A program made the translations under genes and the position numbers. Shown here piece after piece: positions 7,597 through 15,232 of a stretch of DNA of 64,000 bases; the stretch's first letter is position 1; every line of letters starts with the position of its first letter. This DNA is from Falsiroseomonas sp. (lineage in GTDB: Bacteria > Pseudomonadota > Alphaproteobacteria > Acetobacterales > Acetobacteraceae): NCBI RefSeq assembly GCF_030695085.1, contig NZ_JAUYTS010000056.1, forward strand, positions 62,001-126,000. Reading direction: 5' to 3'. Under the pieces are notes generated by a model that was given only the letters and a program-made list of their open reading frames with translations, ran no database searches and had not been told where the DNA came from.

Positions 7597-8737
7597 GCGC
7601 GGCGCGAATCCACAGCGCCATCCCCACCACCCCGGCGGCCGCCAGCAGGAAGGCCACCGTGAAGCCGGCCGCGACGATGATGCCGCCGAACACCACCGAC
7701 CCCAGGCTCTGGCCCAGGAACAGCGCCATGGCGAAGGCGGCCACCGCCGTGCCGCGGGCTTCCGGCAGGGCTTCCGTCGCGCGGGCCTGCAACACCCCAT
7801 GCAGCATGAAGAACAGCAGCCCCACCGCGCATTGCGCCACCGCGATCATCCACCAGGCATTGGCCAGCGCAAAGACGCACAGCGCCAGCGCGATGCCGAT
7901 GCCGCCCCACAGCACCAGCCCCCGCTCCCCCAGCCCGCGCAGCAGCCGCGCGGCGGTCTGGGTATAGAGCAATGACCCCAGCCCGAAGCTCGCCGCCACC
8001 GCCCCGGCGCCGGCCGCCGACAGGCCGAACCGCTCGATCAGCAGGGACGCCAGGAAGGGAAAGGCGCCGCCGAACAGCAGGAAGCCGTTGGTCCCCGCCG
8101 CCAGCAGCAACCGCCGCCCCGGCTTGCGTTCCAGGATGCGCAGGAAGCCGGACAGGCCGAGCGTGCGCCCCGCCCCCTCCGGCATCCGCCACAGCGCCGG
8201 GCCGAGGCGGAGCGCGAAGAACACCGCCATCCCCGCCGTCATCACCCCGAGTGCGAGGAACACGCTGCGCCAGCCGGCATATTCGGCCAGCGCGCCTGAG
8301 AGCGGTGCCGCCAGAAGCTGCGAGATCACCATGCCGGTCAGCAGCTTGCCGATCATCGCCTGGCGATGCTCATAGGCCACCTGGTCGCCGATATGCGCCA
8401 TCAGCAGGGGGATGACGGCGGCGCAGGCGAGGCCGGCCAGCACCCGCACCATCAGCAGCGTGCCAAGCTCACCGGCGAAGGCCGCGCCGATCTGCGTGCC
8501 GGCATACAGCGCCAGCGACAGCGCCACGATCGGCATCTTGCCGAAGCGGTCGCCGAGCGGCCCCATCACAAGCTGGCCGACGCCATAGGCCAGCGCGAAG
8601 CCGCCGATCAGCGGCGCCACCCCGCCAAGACCGACGCCGAATTCGCGTGCCAGCATGGGCAGCAGCGGGTCCAGCATCCGCATGCCGCAGCCGATGGTGA
8701 AGGCGGCCAGCGCCATCAGCCAGATGGGGGGATTCAT
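7580..8737 (-). CDS. major facilitator superfamily transporter
   Basis: 385-residue protein with about twelve predicted membrane helices. The MFS loop-2/3 signature GPLGDRFGKMPI follows helix 2, and an internal duplication places ARLLRGLGERG after the eighth helix. It lacks an obvious substrate marker; drug or metabolite efflux is the usual role for this subgroup. The chosen ATG precedes the first helix directly; an in-frame ATG 36 bp upstream is possible. It is convergent with, and overlaps, the acyltransferase gene. Confidence 0.85.
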   Translation of the reverse strand: MNPPIWLMALAAFTIGCGMRMLDPLLPMLAREFGVGLGGVAPLIGGFALAYGVGQLVMGPLGDRFGKMPIVALSLALYAGTQIGAAFAGELGTLLMVRVLAGLACAAVIPLLMAHIGDQVAYEHRQAMIGKLLTGMVISQLLAAPLSGALAEYAGWRSVFLALGVMTAGMAVFFALRLGPALWRMPEGAGRTLGLSGFLRILERKPGRRLLLAAGTNGFLLFGGAFPFLASLLIERFGLSAAGAGAVAASFGLGSLLYTQTAARLLRGLGERGLVLWGGIGIALALCVFALANAWWMIAVAQCAVGLLFFMLHGVLQARATEALPEARGTAVAAFAMALFLGQSLGSVVFGGIIVAAGFTVAFLLAAAGVVGMALWIRAALIPPA

Positions 8738-8862
8738 CACGAACCCGGCGGAGGGGGACCCGTCCGGCCTCATGCGCCGGCGCTGAACCTGGCACTGCGC
8801 CACCTGGCGCCCCGCCCATTCGGGCGCAGGTCACGAAACGGGGGATGGGCCAGCCTGGCTGT

Positions 8863-8882
8863 CGCCGCGGTGGGCCGCGGCG
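8863..8882 (-). terminator. hairpin just downstream of rlmN
   Basis: CGCCGCGG-TGGG-CCGCGGCG is a perfect 8-bp stem 6 nt past the rlmN stop codon. There is no clear U tract, so termination strength is uncertain; it may protect the transcript end instead. Confidence 0.45.
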
Positions 8883-8888
8883 GGTCGC

Positions 8889-10088
8889 TCACGCCGCGTC
8901 CGCCTTCACCCGGCGTGCGCGTTCGCTATCCGTCTTCAACTGCCCGCAGGCGGCCGAGATGTCCCGCCCGCGCGGGCGGCGCACCGGGCTGGAATAGCCG
9001 CCGGCCTCCAGAATCTCGGCGAAGGCGCGCACGGCCTCCCCGGTGCTGGTCTTGTAGGCGCTGCCCGGCCAGGGGTTGAACGGGATCAGGTTCACCTTGG
9101 CCGGCAGGCCCTTCAGCAGGCGCACCAATTCGCGCGCTTCCGCCGGGCTGTCATTCACGCCGCGCAGCATGACGTATTCGAAGGTGATGCGCCTGGCGTT
9201 GGAGGCGCCGGGATAGCGCCGGCAGGCGGCCAACAGCTCCTCGATCGGGTATTTGCGGTTCAGCGGCACGATCTGGTCGCGCAGCTCATTCGTCACCGCA
9301 TGCAGCGACACGGCGAGGTTCACATTCAGCTCGGCGCCGCATTTGTCCATCATCGGCACGACGCCGGAGGTGGACAGGGTGATGCGGCGGCGGGACAGGG
9401 CAATGCCCTCATTGTCCATCACGATCCGCATCGCCTTGGCGGTGTTCTCGTAGTTATAGAGCGGCTCGCCCATGCCCATGACGACGATATTGGACAAATG
9501 CCGCGCCGTGCCGTCCTTCGGGCTCGGCCATTCGCCGTAGCTGTCGCGGGCGCCCATGAACTGGCCGACGATCTCGGCGGCGCCCAAATTGCGCACCAGC
9601 TTCTGCGTGCCGGTGTGGCAGAAGGTGCAGGACAGGGTGCAGCCGACCTGGGTCGAGATGCAGACGGCGCCGCGATCCTCGTCGATCGAGGGGATATACA
9701 CCGTCTCCACCTGCTGGCCGTCGCGGTAGCGGAACAGGAATTTGCGGGTGCCGTCGGTGCTGGTCTGCACCGCCGTCGCCTCCGGCCGCCCCACCACGAA
9801 ACGCTCCGCCAGCCTGCCCTGCATCGGCTTGGCGATGGAGGGCATCTGCGTGAAATCAGTGACGCCCTGGTGGTAGATCCAGTGCCAGAGCTGCTTGGCG
9901 CGGAACGGCTTCTCGCCAATCGCGACCATCTCCGCCGCCAGCTCCTCCCGCGTCAGGCCGACCAGATCCCGCCTACCATCGGGCAGGGTGGCGGGGGGCG
10001 GGGCGAAGATCGCGGCCTTGGCCAGAATGCGCGTGCGCTCGGCTTCCGTGAGGTCAGGCCCCACCGCAACGGGGGCGGTCTGGTTCAC
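8889..10088 (-). CDS. rlmN: 23S rRNA (adenine(2503)-C(2))-methyltransferase / tRNA m2A37 methyltransferase RlmN
   Basis: Radical SAM methyltransferase of about 399 residues. The iron-sulfur motif CTLSCTFC (CxxxCxxC) is near residue 150, the SAM block VVMGMGEP follows, and the C-terminal SAACGQL carries the resolving/catalytic cysteine. It methylates C2 of A2503 in 23S rRNA, and of A37 in some tRNAs in relatives. I place the start at a GTG 4 bp after the upstream IalB-like gene's stop; an in-frame ATG at 10133 would overlap that gene by 41 bp. Neither start has a strong ribosome-binding site. Confidence 0.93.
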   Translation of the reverse strand: MNQTAPVAVGPDLTEAERTRILAKAAIFAPPPATLPDGRRDLVGLTREELAAEMVAIGEKPFRAKQLWHWIYHQGVTDFTQMPSIAKPMQGRLAERFVVGRPEATAVQTSTDGTRKFLFRYRDGQQVETVYIPSIDEDRGAVCISTQVGCTLSCTFCHTGTQKLVRNLGAAEIVGQFMGARDSYGEWPSPKDGTARHLSNIVVMGMGEPLYNYENTAKAMRIVMDNEGIALSRRRITLSTSGVVPMMDKCGAELNVNLAVSLHAVTNELRDQIVPLNRKYPIEELLAACRRYPGASNARRITFEYVMLRGVNDSPAEARELVRLLKGLPAKVNLIPFNPWPGSAYKTSTGEAVRAFAEILEAGGYSSPVRRPRGRDISAACGQLKTDSERARRVKADAA

Positions 10089-10092
10089 GGCG

Positions 10093-10608
10093 TCAGCGGC
10101 GCCCGGCCGGGCATTCGCGGGAGATTGCCTCATAGGCCGCGGTGAAGCCGGACAGGGAGAAGGTATCGGTCACCGTCGCGCGGCCCGGACCCGGGCTGCG
10201 GACCACGGCTTCCCGCCCGGCGCGGAAGGCACCGATCAGGTTTCCGCTGCTCTGGAAGAAGGCGCTGGATTGCACGGTGCCGTAGCTGCTGAACTCATTG
10301 CTGCCGACCGTCATCTCCACCGTCGCCTGGCGCGGCAGCGGCGCGCCGAGGGAGACGGCGATCTGGTCGCGCCCGGCCGGGCGGTGCGTCACGGTCAGGG
10401 TCACGTTCTGGCGCGCCTGCGCCGCGGCACCCTCGCCACGCTGGGCGCGTGTGAAGGCGTAGCAGACCTTCTGGCCGCCTTCCTGATGCGTGGCGGCGGT
10501 CCAGGCCTGGTGCGTGCCCATGCGTTGCGGCTGCGCGCGCTGCGCCTCCGCGGCGACGGGGATGACCAGTGCGGCGAGAAGGGGAAGGGCGATGCGGACC
10601 ATGCCCAT
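10093..10608 (-). CDS. invasion-associated locus B (IalB)-like secreted protein
   Basis: About 171 residues beginning with a clear signal peptide (MGMVRIALPLLAALVIPVAAEA). The mature part resembles IalB-family proteins: a QKVCYAFT segment near the mature N-terminus, a central beta-rich region and a C-terminal cysteine in ISRECPAG that could form a disulfide. IalB proteins are periplasmic or outer-membrane-associated, and the function in non-pathogens is unknown. It is directly upstream of rlmN, probably on the same transcript. Confidence 0.72.
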   Translation of the reverse strand: MGMVRIALPLLAALVIPVAAEAQRAQPQRMGTHQAWTAATHQEGGQKVCYAFTRAQRGEGAAAQARQNVTLTVTHRPAGRDQIAVSLGAPLPRQATVEMTVGSNEFSSYGTVQSSAFFQSSGNLIGAFRAGREAVVRSPGPGRATVTDTFSLSGFTAAYEAISRECPAGRR

Positions 10609-10733
10609 TAGATACGGCGTGCCACCCCCTGCGGCAACCCGGCCCGCCCATTCCGCGCTTGTGCAGGGTTGCGTTCCGTCCATCCGGAAGGCTTCCGTTC
10701 CGCAAGGCCAGCGCATGCTCTATGCAGGCGGCG

Positions 10734-11984
10734 ATGACCCCACGCGACGCCGCCGACAGCCAACTCGCCGCCCAATACGAGGCCTATCCCTATCCCGCGC
10801 GCGATGCGCGGGATGAGGCGAAGCGCCTTGTGGTCGGCAGCCCCTCACACCTGCGGGAGATCGATCACTGGATCTTCGGCGGCCAGCGACCCGCGGGGCA
10901 GGGGCTGCGCGTTCTGATGGCCGGCGGCGGGTCCGGCGACGGCACCATCATGCTGGCGCAACAGATGCAGAGCCTCGGCCGGCCGGGGCAGGTCACCTGG
11001 CTCGACCGCTCGGCGCAGGCGAAGCGGGTGGCGCAGGCGCGGGCGGCGGCGCGCGGGCTGGAGAATATCCGCTTCGAGGATGGCTCGCTGCTCGACCTGC
11101 CCGGCTCCGGCCTCGGGCCGTTCGACTACATCGATTGCTGCGGCGTGCTGCACCATCTGCCGGACCCGGCGGCGGGGCTGGCGGCGCTGGAATCGGTGCT
11201 GGCGCCGGGCGGCGGCCTCGGCATCATGGTCTATGCCCCGCATGGCCGCACCGGCGTCTATATGCTGCAGGACGCGCTGCGCCTGCTGGCGCCGGCCGAG
11301 GATGCGCCGCCCGACCGCGTGGAAATCGCCAAGCGCCTGTGGAAACAGGTGCCGGAGACCGCTTGGCTGCGGAAAAACCCCTGGATCGATGACCACATCA
11401 AGGGCGGCGATGCCGGGCTGTACGACCTGCTGCTGAACCCGCGCGACCGCGCCTATTCCGTGCCGCAACTGGCCGAGCTGGTGGCCGGCGCCGGCCTGCG
11501 CATCGAATGCCTGCTGGAGCCGCTGCGCTACGACCCGGACAGCTACCTGGCCGACCCCAAGCTGCGCGCCCGCGCCCGGGCGCTGGACCCGGTGGCCCGC
11601 GCCGCGCTGGCGGAGGCGATCTGCGGCAATATGGGTATCCACATCGCCTACCTGACCCGCGCGGCAGACCCGGTGCAGGCCCGCCCCTGGCAGGAGGATG
11701 CGACAGTGCCGGTGCTGCGGGAGCTGGACGGCCCCGCTTTGGCCCGCGCGCTGCGCCCGGATGGTGTGCTGCCGGTGACCTTCGACGGGCTGCGCGTGGC
11801 GGTGCCGCTGCCGCGCCTGGCCGCCGCCTTGCTGGCGCGCATCGATGGCCGCGCCAACTGGGGCGAGATCCTGGATGGCGTGGTGGCCGGCGGCGCCAGC
11901 CGGGACCAGGCGCTGCGCGACCGCGATGCGCTGGTGCAGGCGATGGAGCGGATGAACCGGCTGCTGATCGCCGCCCCGGCCTGA
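10734..11984 (+). CDS. class I SAM-dependent methyltransferase
   Basis: About 416 residues. The SAM-binding motif LMAGGGSGDG is followed by an acidic loop and the motif IDCCGVLHHLPDP, typical of class I methyltransferases. A further 200 residues after the core end in a domain containing RIDGRANWGEIL. The substrate is unknown. The N-terminal QYEAYPYPARD block is found in methyltransferases that carry a C-terminal accessory region. The start ATG has AGGCGG 5 nt upstream; another ATG lies 12 bp earlier. It is divergent from the ialB-like/rlmN pair. Confidence 0.8.
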   Translation: MTPRDAADSQLAAQYEAYPYPARDARDEAKRLVVGSPSHLREIDHWIFGGQRPAGQGLRVLMAGGGSGDGTIMLAQQMQSLGRPGQVTWLDRSAQAKRVAQARAAARGLENIRFEDGSLLDLPGSGLGPFDYIDCCGVLHHLPDPAAGLAALESVLAPGGGLGIMVYAPHGRTGVYMLQDALRLLAPAEDAPPDRVEIAKRLWKQVPETAWLRKNPWIDDHIKGGDAGLYDLLLNPRDRAYSVPQLAELVAGAGLRIECLLEPLRYDPDSYLADPKLRARARALDPVARAALAEAICGNMGIHIAYLTRAADPVQARPWQEDATVPVLRELDGPALARALRPDGVLPVTFDGLRVAVPLPRLAAALLARIDGRANWGEILDGVVAGGASRDQALRDRDALVQAMERMNRLLIAAPA

Positions 11985-11998
11985 CCCGGCGGCCGGTG

Positions 11999-12508
11999 AT
12001 GCCTGCCGCCATCATCATCCTGGGCGCCGCGGTGCGGCAGGACGGCACGGCGAGCCCGGCGCTGCGCGCCCGGGTGCAGGCGGCGCGTGCCTGGGGCGAG
12101 CGGCAGATGCCGCCGGCCATCTACATCCCGACCGGCGCCATCGGCCGCCACCCGCCTGCCGAATCCGTCGCGATGGCTGCCATCCTGATGCAGGCCGGGG
12201 TGCCGGAGGCGCGGATTCACCAGGAACCGACCGGCACCGATACCTTCTCCTCCGTCCTCGCCTGCGTCGCGCTGCTGCGGCGCATCGGGCATCGGGGGGA
12301 GGTGCGGGTGGCGACGCATCGCTACCACCTGCCGCGCAGCCTGCTGCTGTTCCGCCTGGCCGGGGTGCCGGCCCATGCGGTGCCGCCACCGGCCGGTCCT
12401 TCGGAAACCGGCGCGCAACGGCGCTGGTTCTGGCGGATGCGGGAAGTGGCGGCGCTACCCTATGATGCGGCGCTGATGCTCTGGGCCAGGCTGCGCCGCA
12501 GGATATAG
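11999..12508 (+). CDS. YdcF/SanA-like DUF218 family protein
   Basis: 169-residue protein with the DUF218 core: an N-terminal IIILGAAV strand, the IPTGAIG turn, ESVAMAAILMQAGV, the TDTFSS block and VATHRYHLPR, where DUF218 members keep conserved polar residues. YdcF binds S-adenosylmethionine in E. coli, and SanA-like members affect envelope integrity. No signal peptide is seen. It follows the methyltransferase by 14 bp and ends 4 bp before a convergent gene. A second DUF218 protein lies at 16950. Confidence 0.75.
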   Translation: MPAAIIILGAAVRQDGTASPALRARVQAARAWGERQMPPAIYIPTGAIGRHPPAESVAMAAILMQAGVPEARIHQEPTGTDTFSSVLACVALLRRIGHRGEVRVATHRYHLPRSLLLFRLAGVPAHAVPPPAGPSETGAQRRWFWRMREVAALPYDAALMLWARLRRRI

Positions 12509-12512
12509 AGCC

Positions 12513-12836
12513 TCAGACTTCTTCCTCGCGGTCGGTCTCGACCACCAGGTCGTCGCCCAGCTCCTCATCCGCGTCATCCAGCTCCTCGGCGTCCTCGATC
12601 GCCTCGTCGCCCTCATCCGCCTCGACCTCGACGCCGTCCTCGACCTCGTTCTCGGACACGGCGGCGCGCTTCTTCACACGCTCCTCGGGCAGTGGTGCGG
12701 CGCGCTTCAGGCGCGGCTGTTCGGCCGGCTGTTCGGTGCCGCATTTCGGGCAGATCGCGGGCTGGCGCGTCAGGTCGTAGAACTTCGCGCCGCAGGACAC
12801 GCAGACGCGCTTCAGTCCAAGTTCGGGCTTCGCCAT
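12513..12836 (-). CDS. TIGR02300-family small zinc-ribbon protein with acidic tail
   Basis: 107-residue protein. The N-terminus has two CxxC-type knuckles (CVSCGAKFYDLTRQP and CPKCG), the FYDL signature of the alphaproteobacterial TIGR02300 family. From about residue 60 the chain is extremely acidic, with runs of Glu and Asp and a Val-rich end. The function is unknown. The zinc knuckles and acidic tail suggest binding to nucleic acid or basic proteins, which is inference. It is divergent from aroA, a linkage conserved in related genomes as I recall. Confidence 0.85.
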   Translation of the reverse strand: MAKPELGLKRVCVSCGAKFYDLTRQPAICPKCGTEQPAEQPRLKRAAPLPEERVKKRAAVSENEVEDGVEVEADEGDEAIEDAEELDDADEELGDDLVVETDREEEV

Positions 12837-12950
12837 GGGGAAGAAGAGCCTCGTGCCGGGCCGCGGCGACGCGCAGAAATCCGCGAGCAGCCGGGGCGTA
12901 AAGGGTGCGCGCGATTGCCACTTACCGCCCTGCATGTCAAACGCCGCCCG

Positions 12951-14246
12951 ATGCAGCCCCCCCCCGATACCGCCCCGAAACCGCATCCCGTGGCGGGTCT
13001 GACGGGCCGCTTCACAGTGCCGGGGAACCGCTCGGTCAGCCATCTGGCGCTGATTCTGGGCGCCCTGGCCGCGGGCACCACCACCATCACCGGCCTGCTG
13101 GAAGCGCCCGATGTCCTGCGCACGGTGGCCGCGATGCGGGCATTGGGGGCCACGGTGGAAAAGGCGGCCGATGGGTCCTGGCGCGTCGCCGGGCGTGGCA
13201 TTGGCGGGCTGGTGGAGCCCCATGATGTGCTGGACATGGGCGATGCCGCCGGCGCGGCGCCGCTGCTGTGCGGCTTGCTGGCGGGGCACCCCATGCTGGC
13301 GGTGGTGACCGGCGATGCGGCGCTGCGGCAGCAGCCGATGCGCCCGGTGATGGATGCGCTGGCCGCCACCGGCGCCCGCTTCGCCAGCCGCACCGGCGGC
13401 CGCCTGCCCCTGGTGGTGGAGGGCGTGGCGGAGCCGCTGCCGCTGGATACCGTGCTGCCCGCCGCCTTCGCCGAATTGAAGACCGCCTGCCTGCTGGCCG
13501 GCCTCTGTGCCCGCGGCACCACAAGGGTGCGGGAGCCAGCCGGGTCGCCCGACGATGCGGAACATCTGCTGCGGCATTTCGGCGCCACGCTGCGGGTCTC
13601 GCCCGATGGGCCGGGCCGGCTGGTCGAGCTGGATGGCCAGCCGGAGCTGGTCGCGGCCACCGTCGCGGTGCCCGGCGATGCCTTCGCCGCCGCCGTGCTC
13701 GTGGTGGCGGCGCTGCTGGTGCCGGGTTCCGCCATCACCCTTCGCCATGTCGGCCTGAACCCGCACTATGCCGGCCTGTTCCAGGCGCTGCGCGAGATGG
13801 GGGCGGAGATCATCGCGGAGGACCCGCGGCAGCCATGCGGGATGCCGGTGGCCGACCTGCATGTCCGCGCCTCGGCGCTGCGCGGGATCGACCTGGCGGC
13901 GGGGCACGCGGCCGATGCCGCGCCGCTGCTGGCCGCCGCCGCCGCCTGCGCCCGCGGCACCACGCGGCTGCGCGGGCTGGACGATGCTTCCGCCATCGCC
14001 GCGATGCTCGCCGCCGCCGGAATCCGGCATGAGGTGGAGGGGCTCGATCTGCTGGTGCATGGTGGCGGCGTGCCGCCGGAAGGCGGCGGCCTGGTGGAGA
14101 CACGGATGGACCATCGCCTTGCCTTGTCCGCGCTTGTGCTGGGCCTGGCCGCCCGCCGACCGCTGCGGATCGATGACAGCGCCTGCATCGAGGCTGCCTT
14201 CCCCGGCTTCACCCGGTTGATCGAGACCTCGGCGGGCCGGGCATGA
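12951..14246 (+). CDS. aroA: EPSP-synthase-family protein in the aroA position, active-site residues replaced
   Basis: 431-residue protein with the full two-domain EPSP synthase length and unmistakable class II framework (ALILGALAAG, EAPDVLRTVAAMRALGA, TRMDHRLALSALVLGLA). Order and coupling (ATGA overlap with cmk, then rpsA) are those of aroA. However, residues that bind shikimate-3-phosphate and PEP are changed. PGDKSISHRA is PGNRSVSHLA (24-33), so Lys becomes Arg and Arg becomes Leu. The GNSGTxxR block is GDAAGAAPL (97-105). The usual VKESDR segment reads DDASAIAAM. DHR near the C-terminus is kept. It may be an altered or non-catalytic enzyme with a true aroA elsewhere. The ATG is chosen over an upstream TTG. 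Confidence 0.85.
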   Translation: MQPPPDTAPKPHPVAGLTGRFTVPGNRSVSHLALILGALAAGTTTITGLLEAPDVLRTVAAMRALGATVEKAADGSWRVAGRGIGGLVEPHDVLDMGDAAGAAPLLCGLLAGHPMLAVVTGDAALRQQPMRPVMDALAATGARFASRTGGRLPLVVEGVAEPLPLDTVLPAAFAELKTACLLAGLCARGTTRVREPAGSPDDAEHLLRHFGATLRVSPDGPGRLVELDGQPELVAATVAVPGDAFAAAVLVVAALLVPGSAITLRHVGLNPHYAGLFQALREMGAEIIAEDPRQPCGMPVADLHVRASALRGIDLAAGHAADAAPLLAAAAACARGTTRLRGLDDASAIAAMLAAAGIRHEVEGLDLLVHGGGVPPEGGGLVETRMDHRLALSALVLGLAARRPLRIDDSACIEAAFPGFTRLIETSAGRA

Positions 14247-14911
14247 CCGCTCTTCTGGTGATTGCGGTGGACGGCCCGGCCGCCGCCGGCAAGGGCACGC
14301 TGGCGCGGCGCCTGGCCGCGGAGCTGGGGCTGCCCTATCTGGATACCGGCCTGCTGTACCGGGCCGTGGGCCGCCGGCTGCTGGATGCGGGCGCCGACCC
14401 GGCCGATCCGGCCGCCGCCACGGAACAGGCCCAGGCCCTGACAGCCGCCGACCTCGCCCGCGGCGATCTGCGCGGCCCGGCGGCGGATATGGCCGCCAGC
14501 GCGGTGGCCGCGATTCCCGCCGTGCGCGCCGCGCTGCTGGATTGGCAACGGGATTTCGGCCGGCGCCACGGCGCCGTGCTGGATGGGCGGGATATCGGCA
14601 CGGTGGTGTTCCCGGAAGCACCGGTGAAGCTGTTCGTCAGCGCCAGCCCGGAGGAACGCGCCCGCCGCCGCTGGCTGGAAATGCGCGGCCGCGGCCAGGC
14701 GGCGGAGCTGGCGCAGGTGGAGGCGGACCTCCGGGCGCGGGATGCGCAGGACAGCGCGCGCACCGTGGCGCCACTGAAGCCGGCCGAGGATGCCGCCCTG
14801 CTGGACACCACGACACTCGATGCCGAAGCGGCGTTCCAGGCGGCGCTTTCCGTGGTCCGCGCGCGCCTGCCGCAAGGGCTGCCCCAAGGGGAAGGCCTGG
14901 ATTCCGCTTGA
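14243..14911 (+). CDS. cmk: cytidylate kinase
   Basis: 222-residue NMP kinase. The P-loop GPAAAGKGT is at about 11-19, the CMP-binding YLDTGLLYRAVG follows, and DGRDIGTVVFPEA is the family signature. It phosphorylates CMP and dCMP with ATP in the cytoplasm. Its ATG overlaps the aroA stop by 4 bp, and rpsA follows after a long leader. Length and motifs are normal. Confidence 0.95.
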   Translation: MTALLVIAVDGPAAAGKGTLARRLAAELGLPYLDTGLLYRAVGRRLLDAGADPADPAAATEQAQALTAADLARGDLRGPAADMAASAVAAIPAVRAALLDWQRDFGRRHGAVLDGRDIGTVVFPEAPVKLFVSASPEERARRRWLEMRGRGQAAELAQVEADLRARDAQDSARTVAPLKPAEDAALLDTTTLDAEAAFQAALSVVRARLPQGLPQGEGLDSA

Positions 14912-15118
14912 CTCCACGGGGCGGACGGGCCTACCCGCTGCCTCGTGATCCGCACGCCCGCAACGGCGGCGGTGCCCTTGCCCGGGGGAATGGTGGCGGA
15001 ATTCGGGGCTTCGGCACCGCACCGCAGGCCACCGCCAAGCCGGGGCCGGAATGGACGCTCCGTCATGTCGTTCGCAAGCCGAGGGTCGGCTGTGCATCCG
15101 GAATCGATCCCGAGGGAC

Positions 15119-15139
15119 GGCCGGTGCTGCATACCGGCC
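15119..15139 (+). promoter_or_regulatory. stem-loop 1 in rpsA leader
   Basis: GGCCGGT-N7-ACCGGCC, a perfect 7-bp stem with loop GCTGCAT, about 95 nt upstream of the rpsA start. Confidence 0.5.
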
Positions 15140-15190
15140 ACGTCGTGTCCGCGGCAGGGATGAAACCCGGGCCGTGGGGGCGCATACCCC

Positions 15191-15210
15191 ATGCCCCACG
15201 ATTGGGGCAT
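15191..15210 (+). promoter_or_regulatory. stem-loop 2 in rpsA leader
   Basis: ATGCCCCA-CGAT-TGGGGCAT, a perfect 8-bp stem with a 4-nt loop, ending 22 nt before the rpsA ATG. This is close enough to the start to influence ribosome access. Confidence 0.55.
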
Positions 15211-15232
15211 CTGATCGGGAAACAACCGTTAC

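Larger units (their letters stand above)
14912..15232 (+). promoter_or_regulatory. 321-bp leader region of rpsA, no gene
   Basis: No plausible coding sequence is present. The region holds two perfect stem-loops (listed separately) and ends in a start context with only weak Shine-Dalgarno similarity (GATCGGGAAAC). In E. coli the S1 gene also has a structured leader lacking a good SD through which S1 represses its own translation. A comparable leader here is inference from that precedent. Confidence 0.5.

Noticed and set aside
10093-10133. rlmN start at the upstream ATG, overlapping the IalB-like gene by 41 bp
   Set aside because: A GTG placed 4 bp after the IalB-like stop is the more usual layout; kept as an alternative.
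12513-14621. A 702-residue open frame on the minus strand ending in the TIGR02300 protein
   Set aside because: Only its last 107 codons are a real gene. The upstream part is antisense to aroA with no family features.
14912-15232. Short open frames in the rpsA leader
   Set aside because: No ribosome-binding site, no conservation signal and composition like noise; read as leader RNA.
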